Source of the DNA: Schistosoma haematobium
Lineage: Eukaryota; Platyhelminthes; Trematoda; Strigeidida; Schistosomatidae
Assembly (NCBI RefSeq): GCF_000699445.3
Contig: NC_067202.1
Location: 12,615,924-12,679,923, forward strand
Reading direction: 5' to 3'
Length of the DNA: 64,000 nucleotides
The number at the start of each line of letters is the position of its first letter. Within the stretch, counting starts at the first letter, position 1. Positions 11,901 through 25,547 of this stretch are shown piece after piece. Under the pieces are notes generated by a model, which was not told where the DNA came from, did not search any database, and saw only the letters and a list, made by a program, of their open reading frames with translations. A program made the position numbers and the translations under genes.

Positions 11901-14900
11901 GGTGAGATTAAACTGTGTCTAGTTCACCTTTTGGTTTTTTCATATATAGAAATGTTTCTAACACATATATGTATGATTAGACTGTTCGCAACGTTTTGCG
12001 CTAACATAGTTCTGACAATCTTCGTCTTATTACATTAGCCAAAGTAATATCAGTTATTCATGTATATAGTTGTAGACGCATCTACACATACATACAGGTC
12101 TATGCTTTTTCAATGAATGGAATAAATAACCCCATTCCTCTACCCACTCCCTAAATCTAGTTTATCCCTATTCTGATCATAAAAAGATAAAATGCTGATT
12201 GTCACAGTCAAATACTGTGGGGGTGAGATGGTACAGGATGCGCAATTTTATTGTTTGTGCTTTTCATTATCCCTCTCCTCTCTTTATTGCTCACGTCGAT
12301 CATTTGTATTAATCATTGTATAGTACAAGTCAGTATGAAGTAAAATTAATTCAGCTGAACAGAATCTTAATCGCAAATAAAACAATGGAGTGAAATGATT
12401 TTAAAATGATATGTAATGTGTACCATTACATTCACATACACACACAAGTGCTTGTGAAGCATGATTATTATTACTTTCCGGATAGAAAAAAGATGAACTA
12501 TAGAGAAAAAGTACTAATCAATGAGGGATCTATCGTAATTAAAAAGAATGGAACCAAATAAGTTATATATATTGGAAACAGTTCAAAAGTCCCTGTATCT
12601 GGGTTGTCAAGCAAGTGCTGTTGGTGGGATGGCAGATCAAATCAATAGAGAAGGTTAGGTTTGGCCACTTTTAGTGTTGTTGTGATGTTAGTCTGTGTTT
12701 AATAGGTTGGGTTAACAACGGGTCGGTAACAGCAGTTCGGGAAATTCATGTTTGATTATTATTGTCTCCAAATTATTGCTCATATTGTGTCAACATTATG
12801 TCAGTGATGCTGAGGCTCCGCAATGCATGCTCGGGAAAAGTAAAGATAATTCAGTCAATGTCATCATTTACAAACCGTGACTTCAGTAGTTTCATTGTGG
12901 TTTACTAAAGTCATAGTAGCGGCTGTTACACCTTGGATTAATCGATGTGACAGGAACTTGTGTACAGCTGAACTTTGTCTATTCATTACAATTCCCTGGT
13001 TGGAGTTCAAGAGATGTGCCCTATGATGCCATCACATATGGCTAAAGATAGAGTCTAACGCTGATCATCCTTTATTTTAGGGAGGGAACCTCATATATAT
13101 ATAATATTCACAAATTCGAATGTTAGTTTAAGCATCACTGCACAACGACCGGCCAAAGGTATGGTACTTCCCGTCGGAACATTAAGGAAAGAAATTAAAC
13201 AAGATAAAAAGCAAAGTGGTCATAAAGACAATAATAATAGTTTTAAGCAGAACAGAGGGTTTCTGGCTGGCGGTGGAATCGAGGATGTGAGTTTTATACT
13301 ATTTAGGACTCATTTAACTGAATGTAACTTACACATCTTAGTGTTGATATTCACGTCAGAACTGAAACCCTGCACATTTCACTTCAATCCAACCTCTATC
13401 TAATAGTAATATAAATATAGTACTTTTCGGACATGTTAAGAACCATTTGGACTAAGTAGTCCAATGGACAATATCTTGGTATTTGAGAAGAGAAAAGTAT
13501 TGACTTCGGGTCCCTGTAAGAAAATCAAAACTAAGATATATTTATATCCAACTAATAAGTTTTAAATTGGACAAAACGCATGTCCTGGATTCCACTGTTA
13601 AACAAAAGTCTTCTATTCTACAAAAATTGTGACAGAATGGTCACAAGATACACATATGTCAACAAAGATTTATCAAAATTTACTTATGAATATCAACAAC
13701 GTGATAGTTCAAACCACTGTTATTAATTATATATACATTGCATTACATAATTTTTCTAACAAATCAGTAATTGGTGATATTTTGCCTTGTAATCTTGTAC
13801 TCTAAGTTATTGGTTTATTAAAATAAAAGTTTAATAGTTGAGATCATGAGTCAGTTGAAGCTAGACCACTGGATGGCCGGTTCGTCTTAGTATGTGACTC
13901 AGCAGGGTGCATCCATGATACCGCCTTGTGAGATTCGAACCCAGAACCTATCGATCTTGCGTGTGAGCGCTTAACCACCAGACCACTGGACTGGCATCCA
14001 ACGGTGTTAATGTCTAACTTCAACCAATCCACGAAATTAAGCGGCACATCCACCATTGTCTTCAGTGAGTTACTATCTCACAACAGATCCAGTTGAACTC
14101 CACTGGTCGCAGCTTCTGACTAGAACTCCAGGAAATACCTCTTGAAGCCATTCAGTGCTTCCAGGTTCTCCACGGTGGTCTAGCTTCAATTAACTCATGA
14201 TCTCAACTATTAAAATTACTATAATATCCACAAAACCCCTTCTGATACTAAAATAAAATTGTTTGTAAAAAAAACAATCATATGCTTGAGAAATCACAGA
14301 ACAGATAAACGAGTACTAAATCAATATATCAAAGACAAAATACATACCATAATTATGTTTTTTCCAGTCCAACCCAATCTAATAATAATAAAACTATTAC
14401 TCAATCATTCTTATACAACGTAGAACCTGGTACATGCATGTATCAGTTCAAATTACCATACCTTAAATATTAGCAAAGACAGATGAAATTACAAAGACAA
14501 ACTGCAGAGGAGTATAATTAATAGTATGCATCACTAGGAGCAGAAAAGATTAGTCACAGATGATATGATTAATAAAGAATAAATTCATGGAATTTAAAAA
14601 AAATGCAAAAAAGAATTACGATATTGTAGATCTAAGGGGAAGCGAAAGTTAAGTGAACATGTACCATTGTGAATGATTATGAACAAGGTCACAAAATGTT
14701 GTCTTCGACCTCAAGTTACAATAATCATCTATACCTCAACTAGATAATCTGTACCCATAAACGCGGTTCAGTTCAATAGTCTAAAACTTTATGAATGAAT
14801 ACTATATATATATTGGTTCGGTAACTCCTTAGCTTTCTTCCAACCTGTTCTTACATCAAACTTGATCATGTATCCAGGTGACTACTGAAAAAACATCTAT

Positions 14901-17900
14901 ACTATAGATTATTCAGAATATAAGTTGAATGAACTACAGTACAAGTTGATGAACTACATTCATTGCTTTAAATTTCAGCTTCTTTTTTTTCTATTGTCTT
15001 CATTAGGAAATCTATTCACGTTCATTGATAATTAAAGATAAAGGGTATAAACAATTAAATTAATCGCTTTGCAAAAAAAAAACAGAGAAAAAAAGGATCT
15101 ACTTATATTTGAAGGGTGATTCTGGAAAATTCTAAATTAGATATTAAGGTAAAGAAAATCGATTAGAAGTAGGGAAGTTGTTATCACTTGTGACCGCCGA
15201 TTAGAGGGCAGTGAATTATCGATCGGACCAAGGATGCGTAAAACACGTATGAGCAGCCTAGAGTCCTGATTGATCCTGATTTCCGCCTAGCCCAGCCAGT
15301 TAATTCCAGAACACCAGTCTCAGCCTCTGCAATATGAATCCTTATATTTAAACACACTGAGTTTATATACCAATCAAACAGACCACAATGAACCATAAAA
15401 TAGCAAACAACATTTTTACAAGATCTGGCCAAATGTGGCTGTGAATGTGTGAGGCAGTGACTAATAGACAGGATATAATTCAAGAATGGTATAACGTATA
15501 ATAATGGTTCATAGGTTAAAATAAAGCTTATAATAAGAGAGACATGAATATGAATAGTGTAGTTACTTAACAATTATACTATAGAAATTTGCGTTTACTA
15601 TCGGTTCATCAATAGATCCCAAAAGTTAACATTCATTATTCTTGTCGGGACATAACAGAAGTATTTTAGTAATTATATATCCCAATTATAAATTCAAAAG
15701 GGTGCACCTAAAGATTTATAATGTATTAAATAATGTAAAGGTATGGTGTGGGTTACTTATATCCATATAAGTAGTATGTAACGGTGCTCAGGCATAGAAT
15801 GTATTTCAGTAGAAGATCAAGAAGGAAAGAACGGAAACGGAAAGCGATTAGTATGAAAATACATGAACAATGAATTCTGAGACGATGAATTGATATTTTG
15901 CAATTTAACTATTTACTATATGGTTCTCAGATTTTATTCAGATGCTCTGTAATTTCGTGTCAATTACATCCGATTGTCTCCACTGGTGTTCTTGTTCACT
16001 ACAGAATGAGTATTTGGTGAAAATGAAGAATCGGTAGGACATTATATCCAACATGTAAATGAAAGATAATGGTACTTAACATTAAATTGTTTATTTATAA
16101 AGCAAAGTATATGAATTGAATTTATAGTATACAATCAAGATTACACATGCGTCTTTGAGAAACTACATCTCATTTTCAGTCTTTATTTATCGAATAGTAC
16201 ATTATTACTAAGTCTACATACAAAATGGAATAAATTCTTAGTTCATATTTTTCTTATGAATACATGTTAGACCATGTATTTGTGGTAAAAAATATTCAGC
16301 ATAGGATTTTGTGCAGATTATAGAATTTCCACAGGTTTAAAATCATGAACTGATCTTAAATAGACCACTATTGAAAACCTGACGGTATTGAATGGTCGTT
16401 CCGTCCTTGAATGCTATTCAATAGTGAGCGTCTACGACCCCGTATCCACGATTTCAACCATACCGTGTGAAACAGTTATTCACTTCAGGTAATGGAAGAT
16501 GGTCACGTAATATCTTGAATTGGCTAAAGTTAGGTATTAACATCCTCTGAGTGCCATTTCAGCAATCTAGGGGTTCATACGCGAGACCGAAGGTTCTGGG
16601 TTCAATTCCTGGATACGCACTGATGAATCCCATGCTAGGAAGAAACAGTCATTTAGTGCTTCTAGAATTTCGTTGGTGATCTAACTAAGATCAGTTTGTG
16701 ATTTAAAAACTAAGAATGTATAAATCAGTTCGGTGTAATCCACCGAAATACATAAAAAAGAGATATTACATCATAGTAAACAAGTACTTACATTAAAAGC
16801 TTCACGAAGTTCATCATCAGAAGATTTCGGTCGTTGATTTTGAGAATACCTTCTCATCATTCTTAAGAACTCGTCAAATTCAACTGTACCATTCCCTACA
16901 AAATTGGATTATTAATAATAACAAATGTGATAAATGATGATTTGAAACATTAAATAAATGTATATTCCCAATATTTGTCACATTTACAGAACTCTGTGTT
17001 AGGTATATAAGCGTTTATTTCCGGTTTCATACTTTTCAGGTAGACTACAATAAATTTTCGTGTTTATTGCACGAGAGCTAATAAATTGAATCAAGTGAAT
17101 AGAACAAAGCATGGCGTGAGTATTGTATTTGCAAACAAACCATTAGAATTATTAACTATCTCGTGCTTTAAACACACACACACAATTACGATGTTTACAG
17201 CGGATGTATCGTTGAGATTATGAACCAATCTAAGTTAGACAAACATTAAAAACCTGAAGGCAATAGCAAACGGTTTCTTCTAGTACGGGATTCCTCAGCA
17301 GTGCGCATTCAGGACCTCATACGCAGCACTAGAACCCAGGACCTTCAGTCTCATGTGCAAACGCTTAATATCTAGACCATTGACCTGGTGTCCGACAGTG
17401 TTAATGTCCAACTTCAACCAATCGATGATATTGAGCGACCATATTTCACTGCCTCCGGTGGATAACTGTCTCATACCCAACACGGTTCAACTTCATTGGT
17501 CACGGCTTCTCATTAGGACTCCGAGAATTACTTCTCGAACTTAGTCACTAATGAGCACATATCTAGTCCTTAAAAAACGCTGATTGGATTCTATCGATCA
17601 AGTTGTGATTCATTTACTAAATAACTAGACAGACATAATATTGATCACGGCGCAACAGTTAAGACTTTACCCCTATTAGGAGTTAATCACGGTCCGAATA
17701 CATCAGTGGCAACGTCTCAGATTGTGAAACCAAATTATAGTGGTTCAATCCTCCAAATAGTATAAGTTACCTCAAGTTTATAGACATCTCCAACTGACTA
17801 CTGCCAGCTAGCATGATACCTGGTCGAGACAAAGTTTCCTATTGGCTACTTCCAACCACCTAAATTATGTGATTGAAAGAAATACTGTACGGTTTTCACA

Positions 17901-20900
17901 GAACTCAGTATTTCGAAGTATGATAATCATTTTTTATTACCAATTAGATAAAATTCCAAGTCCCTGTACTTTAAGGTACTTCTTATTTTACTAGTGTCAA
18001 AATCCCGTTTTTTCCTTACAAATAAGAAAATAATTTCCTTTATGCTCTACGAGATTCATATTGATCTTATGATCTCAGTCCTGCTTAAAGGAATAACATT
18101 AAATTATTCAAAAGTGAAAATGTCATGTTTTGTGTCATCTTCTACAACCATATAGAATATGTTCATTTTTATTGTTATCACCTATTAACCATACTTTTAA
18201 TAATTCATTGAAGTATGCTAAAGTCAACCAGTCATAATCAATGTAAAACTTGCAACAACTGCGCGTTTCTCGACGTTTTCATACTTCATTAACATAACGA
18301 GTTGACATAAACAACGCTAATAAAAAATTCAATGGTTGAATTCATGAGTTAATCGATGCTAGACCACCATAGAAAACCTGGAAGCACTGGACGGCCGTTT
18401 CTTCCTACTGTGGGACTACTCTATGGCAGTGCGCATCCACGATCCCGCCATGCGAAGTTCGAACCCAAGGCCTATCAGTCTCGCTTAAGCACTAGACCAT
18501 TGGGCCGGAATCCAACAGTGTTAATGTCTGACTTCAACCACTTCACAAGGTTGCGCGATCGTCTTCAGTGAGTTACAAACTCAGTTGAACTCCACTGGTC
18601 ACGGCTTCTAAGTTTTCCATGGTGGTCTAGCTTCAACTGACTTATGAGTTCAACTGTTAAATTACTATAATATCCACAAAACACCTCTCTGATTATGATG
18701 CTAATAAAAAAGACTGAATTTCGAGAATACAGGATAAAAGGGTATGTATGAAAAAATAGTAGAATCGAAGATCTAGATTAAGACAACAGGTGAATACATT
18801 TGCGTCAATGTAGCTAATTTTGAGCTATCTCACTCAAAATCTTCAACCACTAATAGCTATTATTGTTCAGAAAGCAACCACATAGTGTGTATCTACTAAC
18901 ATAAGGCTCATACCGATTGTCGTTCGTTTCATCGACTAGTATCATATTTTGGTTTGTTTTTTTTTGCTAGCTTTCTCCTAACCTACATAGAGCACTCAAT
19001 TAGAAAAGGATACTAAACATTGTAGTAATGATTATGTTGGAATACGTTGTTCTTTCATTTTAATTACAGTTAAGAGAATAATAATATTACAATGTTAAGA
19101 ACACAATAGCTTCTTTGTTTTCTCTCTCATATAATGTTAACCTTATTATAGAGTAGAACATGTAACAAGCATCGTTTTTATCCTTAGGATATATGGTGTT
19201 ATTCAATTAAATCTAGGACAACATAGAACTCTGTGTTACCAGTACAAGTGTATCCTCCTTCACCCACATTGAATTTTAACTTGTTGCATTGAGTACAATA
19301 TAAAAACGAAATATACTATGGTAATTTAATAACTATCTTATATCCGATTTAATTATTTCATTGATAAACCAGTCAATTAAGTAATGTATAGAACTTAAAA
19401 GAATTTTCTTAATTACTACTATTTGTAGATTTCGTTTAGTCTGATCTAGTTTGTGAATAAATCAGTGAAATGTAAGCAACACAAATCATGAATACATATG
19501 TGTATCAGTTCAAATTGACATACTATGGTATATGCTATTTATTTCAACAGGCATAAGTAGTATGTAACACCTATCAAAAGTGGAATGTCTGTCAAAAGAA
19601 GGTTGAGAAGATTGAACTAAAGAAAACAGAAAAGGAAACATAAAGGAATTGAGAATTGGAAGAATCATGAAGGACGTAGAAGACAATTGAAGGAAGGTGT
19701 ACAAATGAAGGTATTCAATGTATGGTTTTCATATTTTATGAAAATATTCTGCAGTTTTATATTTAACAATTAATTGGATCTCTCCATCAAGTTTTCATTC
19801 ACTACAATACAACAAAATAGCTCAACGGATAAAATTATCAAGACCAATTCCAGGATATTATAACTAGTATCAATATTGGTGGTAGTACAAATATTTAAGA
19901 CACAAGAGGAAAGAATCAATTCGTCAAATAGAAAAGTACAAAACAATTTCAAAACTCAAGATCTAAGAGAAGAAAAAGAGTGAAACCATTTGTGCTATTG
20001 TGAATGATTCTTAGATGTATTCTTAACCATTTGGTTACAATATTCCATTTTTAAACAAAGTACATACATTAATACTAATCGAAGACTAATTCTTACAAAT
20101 ATGAACATTTCAAATACAGCTCAAAGATATGATGGTTGAAGATAGTCAACAGAAAACCTTGGATCCGAGTTTTGTGCTGTTTGGCACTTGTTAGCAAGGT
20201 GTACCTGTAATCTTGAGGGAACTGGTGCTGTCTGACTGATTCCATCCCGTTTCACCCAGCTTCACAGTCAAAGATATTACCACTAAACTATCCGAACCGC
20301 GACTGACCTCCTGTAAGACTGAGATATATTCACAATTGATTGATCACTGGGTAGTGATCAATGTCATGTGTGTTGAAAGATCAATGCAAAATGTAAACAT
20401 AGATCCACTACCGAAAAAAAACGAAGTATTAAATATCACGAAGTCAATAAACTATGCAGATAATAAAGAAAAAAGAGAAGAATAACACAACACACATATT
20501 GAAATGTCTTGAAATGTTAATGAAATATTTTCCCTAATTAGACACAGAAAAAAGAAAAGAAACAGGTAGAGATATGGTAATGATAATAACATAAGTAGTG
20601 TGTTGCATTAAAAATAGATAGAATTGTATAAGTTATGAAACATGATGTTTTATATCACTTTCTCATATCATCCTATCTGATACAGTATATATAGATGGAG
20701 AAAATAACTATTCAACTTTTTTTGAAGAATAACTGATTGACTAGTTTGATATTCACACGATCTTGAACATGTTCATGAACCATAGTATAGGAAATAGACT
20801 TTTAAGAAGAAACAAGGCTCGGATTTGAAGAAAACACTGTGAAATCAGGAAAGATCTGATGATGGGGTTGTGAATGTAAGATGAGGCGTTCTATATTGGG

Positions 20901-23900
20901 ACGAAATAGCTGTCTACTGATTTTGGTTCTAGGTTTTCAATGGTTGTTTAATTTAGATCATAGTAGAACAGATCTGTTGAAGACTAAATTGATTAGTTTT
21001 TATTATTGTTAATGTATAGAAGATCAATTTCTTCCGAAATATAATTGACACCAATAAAGAAGTCAAAGATCAGGTAAAAATTAGAAATGGAAAACAGAAA
21101 TTCAATGTTCTTCCGTAAATTTGAATAAGAACTAGCGGTGGAATCTAAAAAAAAAACATGTTTCGTCCTATTAATGGCTCGTCCTCAGCTGAAAGTACCC
21201 ACCATATTCCAGTATTGGTAATCCTATTGAGACTCAAACCCAGTACACTTCGCCGCAGAAGTTAATCTTTTATCTACTGAGCTAATGAATTCAGATAGGC
21301 ATTAGCTTGTAAAACGGGTATGGATTTTATTGATAAAGGATTGTATTTTTCAATTGTTAATGTTTAGAATTACAGTTAAATACATGAGTGGAATGCCTCA
21401 AAAGTGTTATCCAATGATAAGGTCGATTTTTCAGTTAACATGGCAAAAGAGATTTGTCAGTTACAATCCTTAATATCAACAATGAGAAGATATGAACTCT
21501 TACAAATGGAAATTAATTGTGTTTTTTTCCCCTTAGTGAATTCTCTTTATCAAAGTTTAATCACATAAATTAAATTGAAATATATGTGTAATGAAAACCA
21601 AAATAGAAGGATTGAAATATCAAAAGATAACCATAAACAAATACAAACAGAAATGAAAATGGACAAGTACACACACACACACACAAAAAAAAAAAAAGTG
21701 AGGGAGAGAAAGGGAAAAATCCAAAATTACTCAATGTTCAATATAAACTTTCACAAGGTGGGGGTGGGGGCTTCATTAAAAGAGTGAAAATACATCGAGT
21801 AAAATAAATAAATAAAAATTAAAAGAAAACCCAATGATATCAAGATGAATTTCAATTGTTCCAAAAACTTAAATGAAGAATAATGGGATGTTCCGTTTGT
21901 TTATTTCTTTCTCCGTAACTACATTTATAAGAAGAGATAAATAAATTTAATTTTAATAGTTGAAATCATGAGTTAATTGAAGACAGATCACCATGGAAAA
22001 CCTAGAAGCACTGGATGGCCGTTTCGTCCTAGTGTAGACACTGATGTCAGCTCAGTGGTTTAGTGGTTAAGCGCTCGCACGCGAGACTGATAGGTGCTAG
22101 GTTCGAATCTCGCAGGGCAGGATTGTGGTTGAGCACTGCCACAGAGTGGTCCCACAATAGGACAAAACGGTTTTATCGAGTGCTTCCAGGTTTTCTATCC
22201 TGGTTTAGCTTCAATCGATTCAGGATCTCAACTATTAAAATTAATATAATATCCACGAAACGGCTGTCTAGTGCTTCTAGGTTTGCAAGGTGGTCCAACA
22301 CCAATCGGTTCATGATCGCAATCGAAAATGTAATAATGTCGACGACCCTATACTGAAAACAGTTTATATTCAAACTGTTCAATGAATGTTAAGTAATGCA
22401 TCCCTATTTTTTTCAATAAAAAATCGTTTTCAATCTTCTCTACACATACTTAGTGAGTCGGTGTGTTACAGAAAAGAATGCACTCAATACCAAAACTCAA
22501 AATAATCTAAAGACAAAAAGAAAACTTGAAGGAACTAATGACTTTAAAAAAACTATCAGTGGAAATAATTGAATCTGAATTAGGCTCAATGATTCAAATT
22601 GAATGGGATTAAAGCCACCAGTAGAACGTAGGTCATTATTATTCAGTTAAAACTCAACAATTTTGGTTATTTAATACCAGTGACATAATGTATGATAATA
22701 AAGAATTTGTATTGTTGCTGACTGGAATTTTCCGAAATGGTGTCAGCTTGTCTTATTTTTAAAATTTGTTAAGTCAAAAAAGTTTTCGAATTGTGATTTC
22801 TCTTCTAAAGTTGGTGCAAATTTCAAAGTTTCACAATGAAGCAAGGAAGAATCAACTTTCTACCAGTAAACGGTTATTTTTCGAACTGGTATTACTTAAG
22901 AGGAGAGGTACAGTTGGAATTCAAGGAGTTATTTATTCCCCACTATAGGGATTTCTTGACAAAGCACCCTAACAACACCTCTCAAGAGTATAGGACCCAT
23001 GACGTTCGGGTCTAGTGTCTGGCACGAACGCTATTCATTATCAATAAATCGGAATCGGATTATTTAAGTTTGTAGCTTCAATCAATCCACACAACAATTA
23101 TCAAATCCCATTCATGGATCATTATCGCAATAGAGCTGAACACTAGCACATTAGTCCCAACTTCGCATTCTACTACTAAGAATTTATCTCCAAAGCAATT
23201 TACTAGTGTGAAGATTACTTTTAATCAATACTACTAACCATTTTGGTGGAGTTTTGTTCGCTGATTTGTATCATTTGGTTGTGGAGCTTTCATCGTTCTT
23301 CTAAACAACATCATAAGAACAAACTTCAAATAGAAGTGAACTGTTCGAATTTCTCTACATATAGCTCACAGCTTGTTCTGTAAACCTCGATCTCGACTAG
23401 TTACTGTTGATCTATAAGTTATATATGAAGACATCCGAACACTTCCTTTCTACCTAAAATTTATGTTGATGATATTGTTCAGAAAAACGATACAACTTCC
23501 ACAACTAAACTATCAAGTTCAATAAATGAAACCTTATCAAAATCATCCACTCCTAATCATTCTATTCACTTATCTATTCAGTGAACATGCCAACTTGTAA
23601 TAATAATAGTAATAATTTATCTGATGTTTGTAACGAAAATAAAACTTCTTAATAGAATCATGAATGAAATGATTATAAAAAAAGAAGAACCTATCAAATA
23701 GTGTTAAAGATAAACAGTACATGACATCAGATAGATATCGTGTGTATTAAGAAAAAGAAAGAAAAAAAAAGTTAGTTGCCAAGATAATAAAACAAAAACT
23801 CGATAAGTATATATTCAGAGGGAAAAAAAAGAACGTCTGAAAATGTCGATGATTAGATCAATTGAATAATCAATTTATACAGTTTTCTTTCGTAGTATAT

Positions 23901-25498
23901 TCTCTTTTTTTATGTATAATATTGTCTGATTATTTTTATATTTCGTCTTCTATCACGCCTTTTCTCCTCTTTTCTTCTTTTTTTTCTTTTTCTTCAACCG
24001 AGAAAAAGAAAAAGGAGTTGAATATGAAAATAATGTTTCATAACCACTTTATACCTTTTGTAAGGATTGTAATTGACTAGTCACTTTTAATGTACAAGCA
24101 ACCCCCGTATGAAGTTACCTAGAATAGTGGTCTTGAGTGCTGTTAGAGGTATGAGGGCGGTTACCACTTCTTATGCAGGTACCTGAAAAGGGAATTGGAT
24201 TGGAGGTGATCTTAGTGACCTGAGAGCGTGACCGCAGTGCCCAAGGGACAACTGCTTGAGGTAGGTCACACACGACCTTTTTATGAGTGATTTTTGTGTT
24301 AGCTCCGTATTTGTTGAGACCTTACCACCGGAGACGGATATCCGTGGGATAAGGCGAGCTGTGCATTTTTAGGGTCGACCTTTTCTAATCCCACCCCTCC
24401 TTGTGGGAAGGCAGAATCGCTGTCATGCTGGTTCTCTGAAGGAAACATTTTACTGCTGTCACACCTCTGTACAGTGAACAGTACGACTTCGCCTTCGTAC
24501 CTTGGGTTCGTTGCTTTAGTTTTACCGCTCTTCAACCGACCTGTCTGACATGGTAGGACCTAGAGGAACGGTTGTGGCAGCCAGTCTAGCTCGGTTGCTT
24601 CATCACGATAGGCAAGCCCGACCACCACGTCAAGGTAGCAACAACGGTCGGTAAGTTACCTAGATATTATCGTTAAATCATAAATAATTTTAAATAGAGT
24701 TGAATAATGATTATTAGCAGTTAAACAATTTAGTCCTATTTTAAACTTGTTAAAATTGCATGAAAGAAACTAATATTCTCTAATGATTATCAATTTTGAT
24801 ATAAATAATAAGAATAAAAATATCAGTAAAATGGTCAAATAGTAAAAGGAGTTTAGGCTAACACTAGTCAGAATCAAGATAATGTCATATGTATTTTGAG
24901 CGAAATTTGAAGTGAAGTGTTAGATAATGTGGATCTTATGATTATTCAAGTGAAATATTATGTCTATCTAGTTATTTAGTAAATGCATTACAACTTGATC
25001 GATAAAATCCAATCAGCATTTTTTAAGGACTAGATATGTGCTCATTAGTGACTAAGTTCGAGAAGTAATTCTCGGAGTCCTAATGAGAAGCCGTGGCCAA
25101 TGAAGTTGGACCGTGTTGGGTATGATATTAAATTCTTAAAATGTTTGAAATCAATGAATATATATATATACTATGCAATCGAAAAGTGAATTTTAGATGT
25201 CGAATTACATAACACATTGGTGTTAAAGTATTTAGTGTCATTCATTCCGTAATCAAGATTGTTTAGTGAAGCTAGAAAAAACCTTCACTCTTTCTTACTT
25301 TCATTCTAAATCTTAATCATAAGTTTCTCGAATTTATAAACAGGAAGATGGTTAGTGATTTCATTGTAGTTAATGTCAATTCATGTTGAAAACCCTGATC
25401 CTAACTTATAAACCTGTCTCAAAAACGTTTTACATTATAACAGTGACATAAACTCTATGCATTGATAACTTTAATCAACAACACTAGCTTGAATCTTA

Positions 25499-25547
<49 letters not shown>

